Source: Candidatus Gastranaerophilales bacterium (lineage in GTDB: Bacteria > Cyanobacteriota > Vampirovibrionia > Gastranaerophilales > Gastranaerophilaceae). Taken from it: a stretch of 64,000 bases of DNA. This document shows positions 36,138-44,037 of this stretch, in pieces (the stretch's first letter is position 1; every line of letters begins with the position of its first letter). The notes under the pieces are model-generated. The model was not told the origin of the DNA. It worked only from the letters and a program-made list of their open reading frames with translations, and made no database searches. The position numbers and the translations under genes were made by a program. Location: NCBI GenBank assembly GCA_944323925.1, contig CALUUI010000011.1:1-64000 (forward strand), read 5' to 3'.

Positions 36138-36602
36138 ATGGATAAACATTTTAAATCAGTATTAGCAATTTCAATAGCGTTTGTATTAGGTTGTGGATTT
36201 AATAGTATGGCAATATCCGGAAATACAGCAAATAAAATTGCGGTAGTAGATGTTCAACAAGTAGTTATGAAATCAACCCAAGTAAAGAATTTAAAAGCAG
36301 AACACGATAAAAAGAAAGCAGAATTGGTTCAATTAATGAACAAAGCAAAATCAGAAGTAGATGCCCAAACAGATGTTGCAAAGAAAAAATCAATAGCACA
36401 AAAATATGAGAAAGAATTAGCAGCAAAGAGAGATGCAGCAGCAAAGGATTATGCTAAGAAATTAGAAGCAATAGATAAAAATATAACAGCTGTAATTACG
36501 AAACAAGCACAAACAATGGGCTATGATGTAGTATTTGCGAAAAACTCTGTATTATATGGCGGAGATAACATTACTGATACAATCATAAAAAATGTTAAGT
36601 AA
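36138..36602 (+). CDS. Skp/OmpH-family periplasmic chaperone
   Basis: 154 residues. A signal peptide (about 1-27, with a Cys at 19 that does not form a good lipobox) is followed by the Skp start IAVVDVQQVVMKSTQVK. A long Lys/Ala/Glu helical tentacle region (about 50-115) comes next, then the C-terminal body strand GYDVVFAKNSVLYGGDNITD. The family binds unfolded outer-membrane proteins in the periplasm as trimers. Its presence supports a diderm envelope. A 14-bp hairpin follows, so it is monocistronic. bamA and lpxD, frequent neighbours elsewhere, are absent. Confidence 0.88.
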   Translation: MDKHFKSVLAISIAFVLGCGFNSMAISGNTANKIAVVDVQQVVMKSTQVKNLKAEHDKKKAELVQLMNKAKSEVDAQTDVAKKKSIAQKYEKELAAKRDAAAKDYAKKLEAIDKNITAVITKQAQTMGYDVVFAKNSVLYGGDNITDTIIKNVK

Positions 36603-36624
36603 TTAATAGTATTTCAAATTAAGC

Positions 36625-36658
36625 AGGCGGCAATCATTTTTAATGATTGCCGCCTTTC
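36625..36658 (+). terminator. Rho-independent terminator of skp-like gene
   Basis: A perfect 14-bp stem AGGCGGCAATCATT/AATGATTGCCGCCT with a 3-nt loop and a short T tail (TTCT), 24 nt after the stop. Confidence 0.85.
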
Positions 36659-36706
36659 TAAGTAATAATGATTTTTTACAATAAATTAAGAACGAGTGCC
36701 TTTTTA

Positions 36707-36735
36707 TTGACTTGGAAGTCCGTTTAAGTTATCGT
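36707..36735 (+). promoter_or_regulatory. Candidate yidC-queA promoter
   Basis: TTGACT (36707-36712), 17 nt, TATCGT (36730-36735). The -10 is weak, but the spacing is ideal and it follows a terminator. The leader carries GGAGAGAAGG before the yidC ATG. Confidence 0.45.
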
Positions 36736-36769
36736 TTTATTGATAAAAAAATGGAGAGAAGGTAAAAAT

Positions 36770-37855
36770 ATGGATTTTGCAACTAGTTTTACGATAGATT
36801 TTTTAAAGATTTTAGGCTCAATAGCGGGAAACTATGGAGTCGGTATAATAATTTTGACAATAATTATAAGAGCATTAATGTGGCCTTTGGGTGTATCACA
36901 GCAACGTTCAATGCGAACAATGCAAAAGCTGCAGCCAAAGATGAAGGCAATACAAGAAAGATATAAAAATGATCCGCAGACAATGCAACGCAAGATGATG
37001 GATTTTTATAAAGAGCATAAATTCAATCCAATGGCTGGTTGTTTTCCTCTGCTTGTTCAAATGCCGATATTTATTTTATTGTATTCAGCATTAATGAGCC
37101 CACAATTCATCCAATTGGCGGGAGATTCTCAGTTTTTATTTATAAAAAGACTTGATTCTACATTAAAGACAAGTGCAGGGATTTCTCAAGATGGAACCTT
37201 GGGTGTATCAAAGTATGATACTTTTATGACAGGTAAAGTTGCAAAAGTTTACTTAAAAGATGAAGTATTGGATAATGTAAAAATTTCCAAGCCAAATAAA
37301 GCAGTAGAGGTTCAAGGAGAATTGGTTCCAGGTGAACCTGTTGATTTTAAAGTTAGTCTTGATAATTTAGGTTTGAAATTTAGCCAGTTAGATCAAATAG
37401 AAAAAGCAGAAATATCAGTAACAGATTTACAGACAAAAGAAACCGAGAATTTGACATTTGTAAGAAATGGCGGAATTTTGACTGCTACAATTCCAACAAA
37501 GGAAGTAAAAACCGCATTTCACTTTGATGTATTGGTATTAATAGTATTGTTCGGTATAACGATGTTGTTATCACAAAAGGCAATGATGGCAATGACAAAG
37601 AACCAAGAAATGGATGAAGCGCAAAAGGCAATGCAAAAGTCTATGAATACATTTATGCCAATAATGCTTATGTTTACATTTGTGATAATTCCGATACCTG
37701 CGGGTGTATTGCTTTATTTGATTTCAAGTAATGTGTTCCAAGTTGTTCAAACAGTTATGATAAACAAACAACTAGAGCTTGAGGATGCAAAGAAGTCAGA
37801 AGAAGTAGATGATGATGACTTAAAGAATGCAAAGAAAATTCAGGCAAAAGAATAA
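36770..37855 (+). CDS. yidC: Membrane protein insertase YidC with an inserted domain
   Basis: Inserts and folds inner-membrane proteins, alone or with Sec. It has 361 residues from the ATG at 36770, chosen because GGAGAGAAGG lies just before it (the frame is open 30 nt further up). The core is conserved: YGVGIIILTIIIRALMWPL with the groove Arg34, the coiled-coil cytosolic loop (KLQPKMKAIQERYKNDPQ), and NPMAGCFPLLVQMPIFILLY. Between FLFIKRLD (about 122-129) and the next helix (FHFDVLVLIVLFGITM, from 250) sit about 120 extra residues of beta-rich sequence. A normal YidC has only a short extracytoplasmic loop there. The C-terminal tail is acidic. It shares a base with queA. Confidence 0.93.
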   Translation: MDFATSFTIDFLKILGSIAGNYGVGIIILTIIIRALMWPLGVSQQRSMRTMQKLQPKMKAIQERYKNDPQTMQRKMMDFYKEHKFNPMAGCFPLLVQMPIFILLYSALMSPQFIQLAGDSQFLFIKRLDSTLKTSAGISQDGTLGVSKYDTFMTGKVAKVYLKDEVLDNVKISKPNKAVEVQGELVPGEPVDFKVSLDNLGLKFSQLDQIEKAEISVTDLQTKETENLTFVRNGGILTATIPTKEVKTAFHFDVLVLIVLFGITMLLSQKAMMAMTKNQEMDEAQKAMQKSMNTFMPIMLMFTFVIIPIPAGVLLYLISSNVFQVVQTVMINKQLELEDAKKSEEVDDDDLKNAKKIQAKE

Positions 37856-38898
37856 TGTTAGTAAGTGATTTTGATTACAATTTACCGGAAGAATTGATAG
37901 CGCAAGTTCCAGCTGATAAGCGGGACTTGTCGCGTATGATGGTACTAAAGAGATGTGATAAAACAATTCATCACCATATTTTCCACGATATAGTAGATTT
38001 AATAGACAGTAATAGTATTTTGATATTAAATAATACTCGTGTAATCCCAGCAAGACTTTATGGTTATAAAGATACAGGGGCAAAAATAGAGGTATTTTTG
38101 TTAAAAGAATTAGAACCGCATAAATGGGAAGCCCTTGTAAAACCATCAAAGCGAGTAAAAACAGGGACTCTAATCAAAATAAGTGATGAATTAGAAGTTG
38201 AAATCCTTTCACCTTGTGAGGATGATGGAAAGTGGAATGTAAACCTTATTTATGAAGGAAATATTTATGATGTTCTATCAAGAGTTGGGAATGTTCCTCT
38301 TCCGCCATACATTGAACGTAAGATGACAACAGAAGATTTTAAAACTTTGGATTATGAGCGTTATCAGACGGTATTTGCGCAAAAAGAAGGGTCTGTAGCT
38401 GCACCTACTGCGGGGTTACATTTCACTAAGGAAATCTTAGAGGCTCTAAAGAATAAAGGTGTTGAGATAGGTTATGTTACATTAAACGTTGGGTTAGGAA
38501 CTTTTAGACCTGTTAAATGTGATGTTGTTGAGGAACACAAAATGGACTCTGAAAGTTTTGAGATAACAAAAGAAACAGCAGATCTTATAAATAGAGCAAA
38601 ACAAGCAGGGAAGAAATTAATAGCTGTAGGTACAACATCGGTAAGAACGCTGGAAACTGCATACAAACAATTTGGTGAGATAAAAGAGTGCAGGTCAGCC
38701 TCAACACTTTTTATATATCCGCCATACGAGTTTAAAGTGGTTGATAGTTTGATAACAAATTTTCACTTGCCAAAATCAACATTGTTGATGTTAGTATCAG
38801 CATTAGCAGGAAAAGAATTTATAATGAATGCTTATAAAGCGGCAATAGATAACAAATACAGATTTTATAGCTATGGCGATTGTATGTTTATAGATTAG
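37855..38898 (+). CDS. queA: S-adenosylmethionine:tRNA ribosyltransferase-isomerase
   Basis: Turns preQ1 in tRNA into epoxyqueuosine using the ribosyl part of SAM. The 347 residues carry the family blocks DYNLPEELIAQ, LILNNTRVIPARL, VGNVPLPPYIER, APTAGLHFT, LGTFRPV and TNFHLPKSTLLMLVSAL. It starts inside the yidC stop (TAATG), so it is translationally coupled to yidC. tgt, the preceding enzyme, is 23 kb away. Confidence 0.97.
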   Translation: MLVSDFDYNLPEELIAQVPADKRDLSRMMVLKRCDKTIHHHIFHDIVDLIDSNSILILNNTRVIPARLYGYKDTGAKIEVFLLKELEPHKWEALVKPSKRVKTGTLIKISDELEVEILSPCEDDGKWNVNLIYEGNIYDVLSRVGNVPLPPYIERKMTTEDFKTLDYERYQTVFAQKEGSVAAPTAGLHFTKEILEALKNKGVEIGYVTLNVGLGTFRPVKCDVVEEHKMDSESFEITKETADLINRAKQAGKKLIAVGTTSVRTLETAYKQFGEIKECRSASTLFIYPPYEFKVVDSLITNFHLPKSTLLMLVSALAGKEFIMNAYKAAIDNKYRFYSYGDCMFID

Positions 38899-38968
38899 GA
38901 ATTTCCTGTAATTGTAAATAATATATTTTTGTACTACCATAAACTCATAAGGACCTTAAGGAGAAAAG

Positions 38969-40432
38969 ATGGAAGAAATATTAAGAAAGAGTGCCAAAGA
39001 GCAGTTTGAAGCAATAAGAAGTAAAGAAGTAACAGCATTGGAATTAACTGAAGCGTCTTTAAGAAGGATAAAATCAATAGATGAAAAACTGGGTGCGTTT
39101 AATTCGTTAACCGAAGAAACAGCTATAAACACAGCAAAGAAAGTTGATGAAAAGGTCGCAAAAGGTGAAGAATTGCCACTATTGGCTGGTGTACCTTTGG
39201 CATTAAAAGATAATATGAATTTGATAGGCTCAAAGACAACCGCATCAAGTAAAATATTAGAAAACTTTGTTTCTCCATACAACGCAACTGTAACAGAGAA
39301 ATTATTGAATAATTTGGTTCCTATAGTAGGAAAGGCAAATTTGGACGAGTTTGCAATGGGTTCATCAAATGAAAACTCAGCATTTAAAAAAGTTCATAAC
39401 CCTTGGAATTTGAATAAGGTTCCTGGTGGCTCATCAGGTGGTTCTGCAGCATCTGTTGCATCTTGCGAAGCCGCTTTAGCATTAGGTTCAGATACTGGCG
39501 GCAGTATAAGATTGCCTGCAAGTTTTTGCGGTATTGTTGGTATGAAGCCGACTTACGGTATTGTATCAAGATACGGTTTAATCGCATTTGCCTCCTCTCT
39601 AGATCAAATAGGTCCGTTTGCAAGAACCGTTGAAGACGCCGCAATGCTTTTAGAAGTAATAGCAGGACATGACAAGCACGATTCAACATCATTAGATAGA
39701 CCAGTTGAAAAATATTCACTACACTTGAATGATGATATCAAGGGTAAAAAGATTGGTGTGGTAAAAGAATTAATGGGTGAAGGACTATCTGAAGATGTAA
39801 GAAAGGCTGTTGAAGCAGCAATTGAAACATACAAATCTTTAGGAGCAGAAATTGTAGAAATTTCATTGCCGAATATTAAGTATTCAATCGGTATTTACTA
39901 TATCTTGGCAACGGCAGAATGTAGCTCAAATTTAGCTCGTTTTGACGGAGTAAAATACGGACATAGAACAGAAAATGCCGAGAATTTGTTGGAAATGTAT
40001 TGTAAAACAAGAGCAGAAGGCTTCGGAGATGAAGTGAAACGTCGTATAATGCTCGGAACATACGCTTTAAGTTCAGGTTATTATGATGCATATTATAAAA
40101 AAGCTCAACAAATGAGAAGATTAGTAACCGAGGACTTTGTAAAAGCCTTTAAACAGGTAGATGTATTAGTATCTCCAACTTGTCCAAATACAGCATTTGA
40201 TTTGGGATCAAAAGCGAATGATCCGTTAGCAATGTATCTGACAGATATAGCAACAATAAGTGCAAACTTGGCAGGTATCCCGGGAATGAGTGTTCCTGCA
40301 GGGTTTGACCGAGACGGAATGCCAATCGGCTTACAAATTCTTGCACCGCAATTAGCAGAGTCAACTCTGTTTAATTTCGCTTATAAGTTTGAACAAGAAC
40401 ACGATTATTATAAAAAGCAACCTGAGATATAG
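38969..40432 (+). CDS. gatA: Asp-tRNA(Asn)/Glu-tRNA(Gln) amidotransferase subunit A
   Basis: Amidase subunit that releases ammonia from Gln for transamidation of mischarged tRNA. The 487 residues contain the amidase signature with the Ser-cisSer-Lys triad: Lys in ALKDNMN, the GGSSGGSAASVA block and DTGGSIRLPASFCG with the nucleophile Ser. AAGGAG lies close before the ATG. gatC and gatB are not adjacent, which is not rare. The start of nanE follows 2 nt after its stop. Confidence 0.96.
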   Translation: MEEILRKSAKEQFEAIRSKEVTALELTEASLRRIKSIDEKLGAFNSLTEETAINTAKKVDEKVAKGEELPLLAGVPLALKDNMNLIGSKTTASSKILENFVSPYNATVTEKLLNNLVPIVGKANLDEFAMGSSNENSAFKKVHNPWNLNKVPGGSSGGSAASVASCEAALALGSDTGGSIRLPASFCGIVGMKPTYGIVSRYGLIAFASSLDQIGPFARTVEDAAMLLEVIAGHDKHDSTSLDRPVEKYSLHLNDDIKGKKIGVVKELMGEGLSEDVRKAVEAAIETYKSLGAEIVEISLPNIKYSIGIYYILATAECSSNLARFDGVKYGHRTENAENLLEMYCKTRAEGFGDEVKRRIMLGTYALSSGYYDAYYKKAQQMRRLVTEDFVKAFKQVDVLVSPTCPNTAFDLGSKANDPLAMYLTDIATISANLAGIPGMSVPAGFDRDGMPIGLQILAPQLAESTLFNFAYKFEQEHDYYKKQPEI

Positions 40433-40434
40433 TT

Positions 40435-41106
40435 ATGATAAACAGATTAAAAAATAAGGTTATTGTCTCCTGTCAAGCAATGCCGTCAGAACCCTTATAT
40501 AAAGAAGATTGTATGATAGCAATGATGCAATCTGTTGTAAAAGGCGGTGCAGGTGGTCTAAGGGTTGCCGGAATAAGAGATATAGCAAATGCAAAAAGGC
40601 TATTTGATGTTCCGGTTATTGGTATAACTAAGCCGGATGTAATTCCAAAAAATTATAAAGAAATAGTTTATATAACACCGACCATAAGTGATGCGTTGGC
40701 AATAGTAAGGGCAGGTGCAGATATTGTTGCATTTGATGGTACGCAGCGAGAAAGGAAAGATTGTACGCTTTCTGAGATTATAAAGTATATAAAAATAAAT
40801 AATCGTACAGCAATGGCGGATATATCAACAGTAGAAGAAGGCTTAAAATGTAAAGAATTAGGTGCAGATATTTTATCTACAACTCTCTCCGGATATACTA
40901 TGGAATCTGGAGATAGAGGCACAGAGCCTGATTTTGAACTATTGGAAGCGTTAGTAAAAGAAACAAATATGCCTGTAGTATTAGAAGGTAGAATCTGGGA
41001 ACCAGCACAGGTAAATAAGGCCTTTGAATTGGGAGCACACTGTGTCGTAATAGGTTCTGCAATAACACGTCCGCAGTTAATTACCAAAAGGTTTATTTTA
41101 AGATAA
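40435..41106 (+). CDS. nanE: Putative N-acetylmannosamine-6-phosphate 2-epimerase
   Basis: Interconverts ManNAc-6-P and GlcNAc-6-P in sialic-acid/ManNAc breakdown. The 223-residue TIM-barrel protein has the family pieces IVSCQAMPSEPLYK, KGGAGGLRV, PVIGITKPD, DIVAFDGTQRERK, TTLSGYTMES and VVLEGRIWEPAQVNKAFELGAHCVVIGSAITRPQ. It is followed 9 nt later by a ROK kinase, giving the ManNAc kinase/epimerase pair. nanA and a sialic-acid transporter are not in the window, so host-derived sialic acid use is possible but not shown. Confidence 0.92.
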   Translation: MINRLKNKVIVSCQAMPSEPLYKEDCMIAMMQSVVKGGAGGLRVAGIRDIANAKRLFDVPVIGITKPDVIPKNYKEIVYITPTISDALAIVRAGADIVAFDGTQRERKDCTLSEIIKYIKINNRTAMADISTVEEGLKCKELGADILSTTLSGYTMESGDRGTEPDFELLEALVKETNMPVVLEGRIWEPAQVNKAFELGAHCVVIGSAITRPQLITKRFILR

Positions 41107-41115
41107 GGGATTAAA

Positions 41116-41997
41116 ATGGAAGTTTTAGCTATAGATATTGGCGGTACAAAAATATATTGTGCTAAAGTTAATGAACACGGTAAAATTGTAGATGAGGTAA
41201 AAAAGTATAAGACTCCTCAAAATAAACAAGAGTTTGAAACCCTTTTAAAAGAAGTTATTGCAAGTTATGAAAATTCAGTTATCGGAGTTGCAATATCAAC
41301 AGCAGGTGCTGTTTCAAATGAAAACGATAGAATTATTGGTTCTACGGGAAATATGTTTAAAGAATATCCGACAATAAACTTTAAATCGTTGACTAAATTG
41401 CCCGTGTTTGTAGAAAATGATGCAAATTCGGCAGCGTGGGCAGAATATAAAATAGGTGCTTCTATAAATACAACAGTTTCAGTAATGTTAACTCTTGGAA
41501 CCGGTGTTGGAGGTGGAATAATAATTAATAACCGACTCCTGAAAGGTAAATCAGGAGCAGCAGGTGAAATGCATTTTAAAATGAGCATGGATAAGCATAG
41601 AAAATGTACTTGCGGTTCTTATGATTGTTTTGAAGCGTATGCATCAGGAACAGGATTGAAAGTCACAGCACAAGAAATGTCGGGGAATCCCAATATAACA
41701 ACATATGATGTTGTTGGCGGACTCCAAAATAATGATAAAAAAATGCTAGAAATATTTAACCGCTGGGAAGAAGATATAACAGATGGTGTAATAGGCTTAG
41801 CTAATATTTTTGATCCGGATGTTGTAGTGCTTTCAGGTTCAATGGCTGAGTATGTAGATACAGAAAAGATAGAAAAGAACGTAAATTCGCAGATTGTAAC
41901 TACTCCTATAAAAGTAAGAAAAGCAACAGCCGGAAATTATGCAGGGATGATAGGCGCAGGGCTTTTGGCATTGGAGGCTTGGCGTGGGGAAGGCTAA
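41116..41997 (+). CDS. ROK-family sugar kinase (probable ManNAc kinase)
   Basis: 293 residues. N-terminal phosphate-1 loop VLAIDIGGTKIYCAKV; NDANSAAWAE with the catalytic Asp; GTGVGGGIIINNRLLKG; ROK signature and zinc site HRKCTCGSYDCFEAYASG. ROK members phosphorylate glucose, ManNAc, GlcNAc or fructose. Position behind nanE favours ManNAc (NanK), but the specificity cannot be read from sequence. Its last 14 nt overlap the following small gene. Confidence 0.88.
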   Translation: MEVLAIDIGGTKIYCAKVNEHGKIVDEVKKYKTPQNKQEFETLLKEVIASYENSVIGVAISTAGAVSNENDRIIGSTGNMFKEYPTINFKSLTKLPVFVENDANSAAWAEYKIGASINTTVSVMLTLGTGVGGGIIINNRLLKGKSGAAGEMHFKMSMDKHRKCTCGSYDCFEAYASGTGLKVTAQEMSGNPNITTYDVVGGLQNNDKKMLEIFNRWEEDITDGVIGLANIFDPDVVVLSGSMAEYVDTEKIEKNVNSQIVTTPIKVRKATAGNYAGMIGAGLLALEAWRGEG

Positions 41998-42178
41998 GAA
42001 AAGAGGTTTTAGTAGAAAGTTGAATAATCAATACTCAAATATTACCCGCCAAGAGGCAATCGATGAAGTTATTCGATTAAATCAAAATAATGAAAATTCT
42101 GATTATTTGATGTCATTGTTTGGTTTGACCGAAGAAGAACTTCTTGAAGCAGGCGCAAATTACGAAGATATTAAGTAA
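41984..42178 (+). CDS. Small basic/acidic protein of unknown function
   Basis: 64 residues. It starts at GTG 41984 with GGAGG 6 nt upstream (inside the ROK gene), so translation is likely. The N-terminus is basic (GKAKKRGFSRKLNNQ); the rest is helical, with IDEVIRLNQ and LFGLTEEELLEAGANYED, which resembles a short helix-turn-helix or UBA-like bundle. The family is not recognised. It lies before rplS but is separated from it by about 90 bp containing a TATAAT box (42229-42234). Confidence 0.6.
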   Translation: MGKAKKRGFSRKLNNQYSNITRQEAIDEVIRLNQNNENSDYLMSLFGLTEEELLEAGANYEDIK

Positions 42179-42272
42179 AATATTACAAAACTTAATTTAT
42201 GCTTGTAATTTAAAAATGTTTTATTTATTATAATTGGTAGCACTATGTAGATAAGAAATAAGGAATAGCAAT

Positions 42273-42626
42273 ATGAACCCGATTATTAAAAATTTAGAAA
42301 GTCAATATACTACAAGAGAACTTCCGGAAATGAATCCGGGAGATACCGTAAAGGTATTTGTAAGAATTATTGAAGGAAACAAAGAAAGAGTCCAAGCATT
42401 CGAAGGAACAATTATTAAAGAACACGGATCAGGTATTAACAAAACAATTACTGTAAGAAAAGTGTTCCAAGGTGTTGGTGTAGAACGTGTATTCTTAGTA
42501 TACTCTCCACGTATTGAAAAGATTAACGTATTAAGACGTGGTGATGTTCGTCGTTCTAAACTATATTACTTAAGAGAACGTTCTGGTAAAGCTACTCGTA
42601 TTAAGGAAAAAATTGAAAAAAGATAA
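42273..42626 (+). CDS. rplS: 50S ribosomal protein L19
   Basis: Lies at the 30S-50S interface and forms bridges with 16S rRNA. It has 117 residues of standard length and motifs: NPGDTVKVFVRIIEGNKERVQAFEG, RKVFQGVGVERVF, SPRIEKINVLRRGDVRRSKLYYLRERSGKATRIKE. AAGGA lies before the ATG. The usual rimM and trmD are missing on its left. Its end overlaps rbgA by 14 nt. Confidence 0.97.
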   Translation: MNPIIKNLESQYTTRELPEMNPGDTVKVFVRIIEGNKERVQAFEGTIIKEHGSGINKTITVRKVFQGVGVERVFLVYSPRIEKINVLRRGDVRRSKLYYLRERSGKATRIKEKIEKR

Positions 42627-43491
42627 GTCACATATTCACTGGTATCCAGGGCATATAGCAAAGGCTGAGAGACAGCTAAAAGAACAGTTAAAATTAATTG
42701 ATGTTGTTATCGAAGTTTTAGATGCCAGATTACCATTTAGTAGCGCTTATAATGACATAAAGAAACTTCTGGGAGAAAAACCGAGGTTTCTTTTGTTAAA
42801 TAAGTCTGATTTGGTTAATGTAACCGAGATAAAACAATGGATTTCTTTGTTAGAAAATCAAACAGGTTGCAGAGTTTTATTAAGTGACGGTAAGAATTCG
42901 TTTAATTTTAATAAGATAATAGATACTGCTGTAAAATTAGCCGAGCCTAAAATTCAAAGTTTAATGGCAAAAGGGTTATTAAGACGTCCTGCTCGGGTAA
43001 TGGTTTGTGGCATGCCAAATGTAGGCAAATCAAGTATAATAAACCGTTTAACAAGGTCATCAAAGACAAAGACGGGAGCAAAAGCAGGTGTTACACGGCA
43101 GCAACAGTGGGTAAGGATAAATCCTAAGTTGGAATTGCTTGATACTCCTGGGATTATTCCGACAAAACAAGATAATCAAACAGTGGCAGCTAAATTAGCT
43201 ATGGTTAGCTCTGTGTCTGAGAATGCTTATACTCCGGAATTTGTTGCGAAGGAATTATTAGAGATTTTAGAAAAGAAATATCCCAAAGAATTAAGAGAGT
43301 TTTATAAAATAGAGGGTGATATAACAATAGAAAATATAGCACTTTCACGAAATTGGATAAAAACAGTAGGAGAAGCTGATATAGAACGAACAGCAAAATT
43401 TATATTGAGAGATTTTCGTGATGGTGTTATTGGTAAATTTATATTGGATGATTTAGAAGAGTTGAAATCGTCTAAAGAAATTGATTTATAA
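42613..43491 (+). CDS. rbgA: Ribosome biogenesis GTPase RbgA/YlqF
   Basis: Circularly permuted GTPase needed for late 50S assembly (L16 incorporation). The 292 residues have the order G4-G5-G1-G3: NKSD near residue 62, then GMPNVGKSSIINRL near 136, and DTPGI near 179. N-terminal HWYPGHIAKAERQL is the RbgA start, placing the substrate-related His. The start codon is TTG at 42613, with AAGGA 6 nt upstream inside rplS; no ATG fits. rplS and rbgA overlapping by 14 nt matches their functional link to the large subunit. Confidence 0.94.
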   Translation: MKKDKSHIHWYPGHIAKAERQLKEQLKLIDVVIEVLDARLPFSSAYNDIKKLLGEKPRFLLLNKSDLVNVTEIKQWISLLENQTGCRVLLSDGKNSFNFNKIIDTAVKLAEPKIQSLMAKGLLRRPARVMVCGMPNVGKSSIINRLTRSSKTKTGAKAGVTRQQQWVRINPKLELLDTPGIIPTKQDNQTVAAKLAMVSSVSENAYTPEFVAKELLEILEKKYPKELREFYKIEGDITIENIALSRNWIKTVGEADIERTAKFILRDFRDGVIGKFILDDLEELKSSKEIDL

Positions 43492-43539
43492 TGTTTCTGC
43501 TATAAAAATCCTATAATCATATGATGTATATCATGCGAA

Positions 43540-43545
43540 TATAAT
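43540..43545 (+). promoter_or_regulatory. Candidate -10 box of the flagellar gene run
   Basis: TATAAT 47 nt before fliJ, with another TATAAT at 43512-43517. No clear -35 for either, and no sigma-28 or sigma-54 consensus found. ATGAT/ATCAT half-sites flank GTAT at 43521-43534. Confidence 0.3.
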
Positions 43546-43591
43546 GTAAACTTCCAACAGTAGTACATCTACACTTGGTGAAGAGGTAAAG

Positions 43592-44035
43592 TTGAAGAAG
43601 TTTAAATTCCGTCTGGATGTTGTTTTAAACATGCGCCAGCGCGAGTTAGAGAAAAAACAGCAAGAAATGGCTGAAATAATCAAAGTTATTGAAGAACAAC
43701 AAGCAAAATTGGATTCAATAAATAATGAGAAAAATCAGACAGAGTTGAATTTAGAAAAACTTATGAATTCTGAGTCTATAGATGTAATTATGATTAACGG
43801 TCATAGAAACTACTCATTAAAACTTGTAAACGATGCGAGGAACCAAGAAGCTGTTATTAATAGAGCAAAGCAGTTATTGGAGCATAAAAAACAAGAGGTA
43901 CAAGAAGCATACAAGAAGGTTAAAATTCTTGAAAAATTGAAAGAAAAACAAGAATTACAGTATATGACAAATATTGAAAAATTATTGGCAAAAGAAATAG
44001 ATGACATAGCTGTAACAAGATATAAAGTAGGATAG
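43592..44035 (+). CDS. fliJ: Flagellar FliJ-family protein
   Basis: 147-residue, almost fully coiled-coil protein starting FKFRLDVVLNMRQRELEKKQQEMAE, as in FliJ/YscO proteins, which link the FliI ATPase to the export gate. It starts at TTG 43592 with GAAGAGG upstream. It is the first of four flagellar genes (fliJ-fliK-flgD-flgE); fliI, normally directly before fliJ, is not here. Confidence 0.85.
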   Translation: MKKFKFRLDVVLNMRQRELEKKQQEMAEIIKVIEEQQAKLDSINNEKNQTELNLEKLMNSESIDVIMINGHRNYSLKLVNDARNQEAVINRAKQLLEHKKQEVQEAYKKVKILEKLKEKQELQYMTNIEKLLAKEIDDIAVTRYKVG

Positions 44036-44037
44036 GA

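Noticed and set aside
36740-36769. Upstream start of yidC adding 10 residues
   Set aside because: The added part contains the Shine-Dalgarno GGAGAGAAGG used by ATG 36770 and is not YidC-like.
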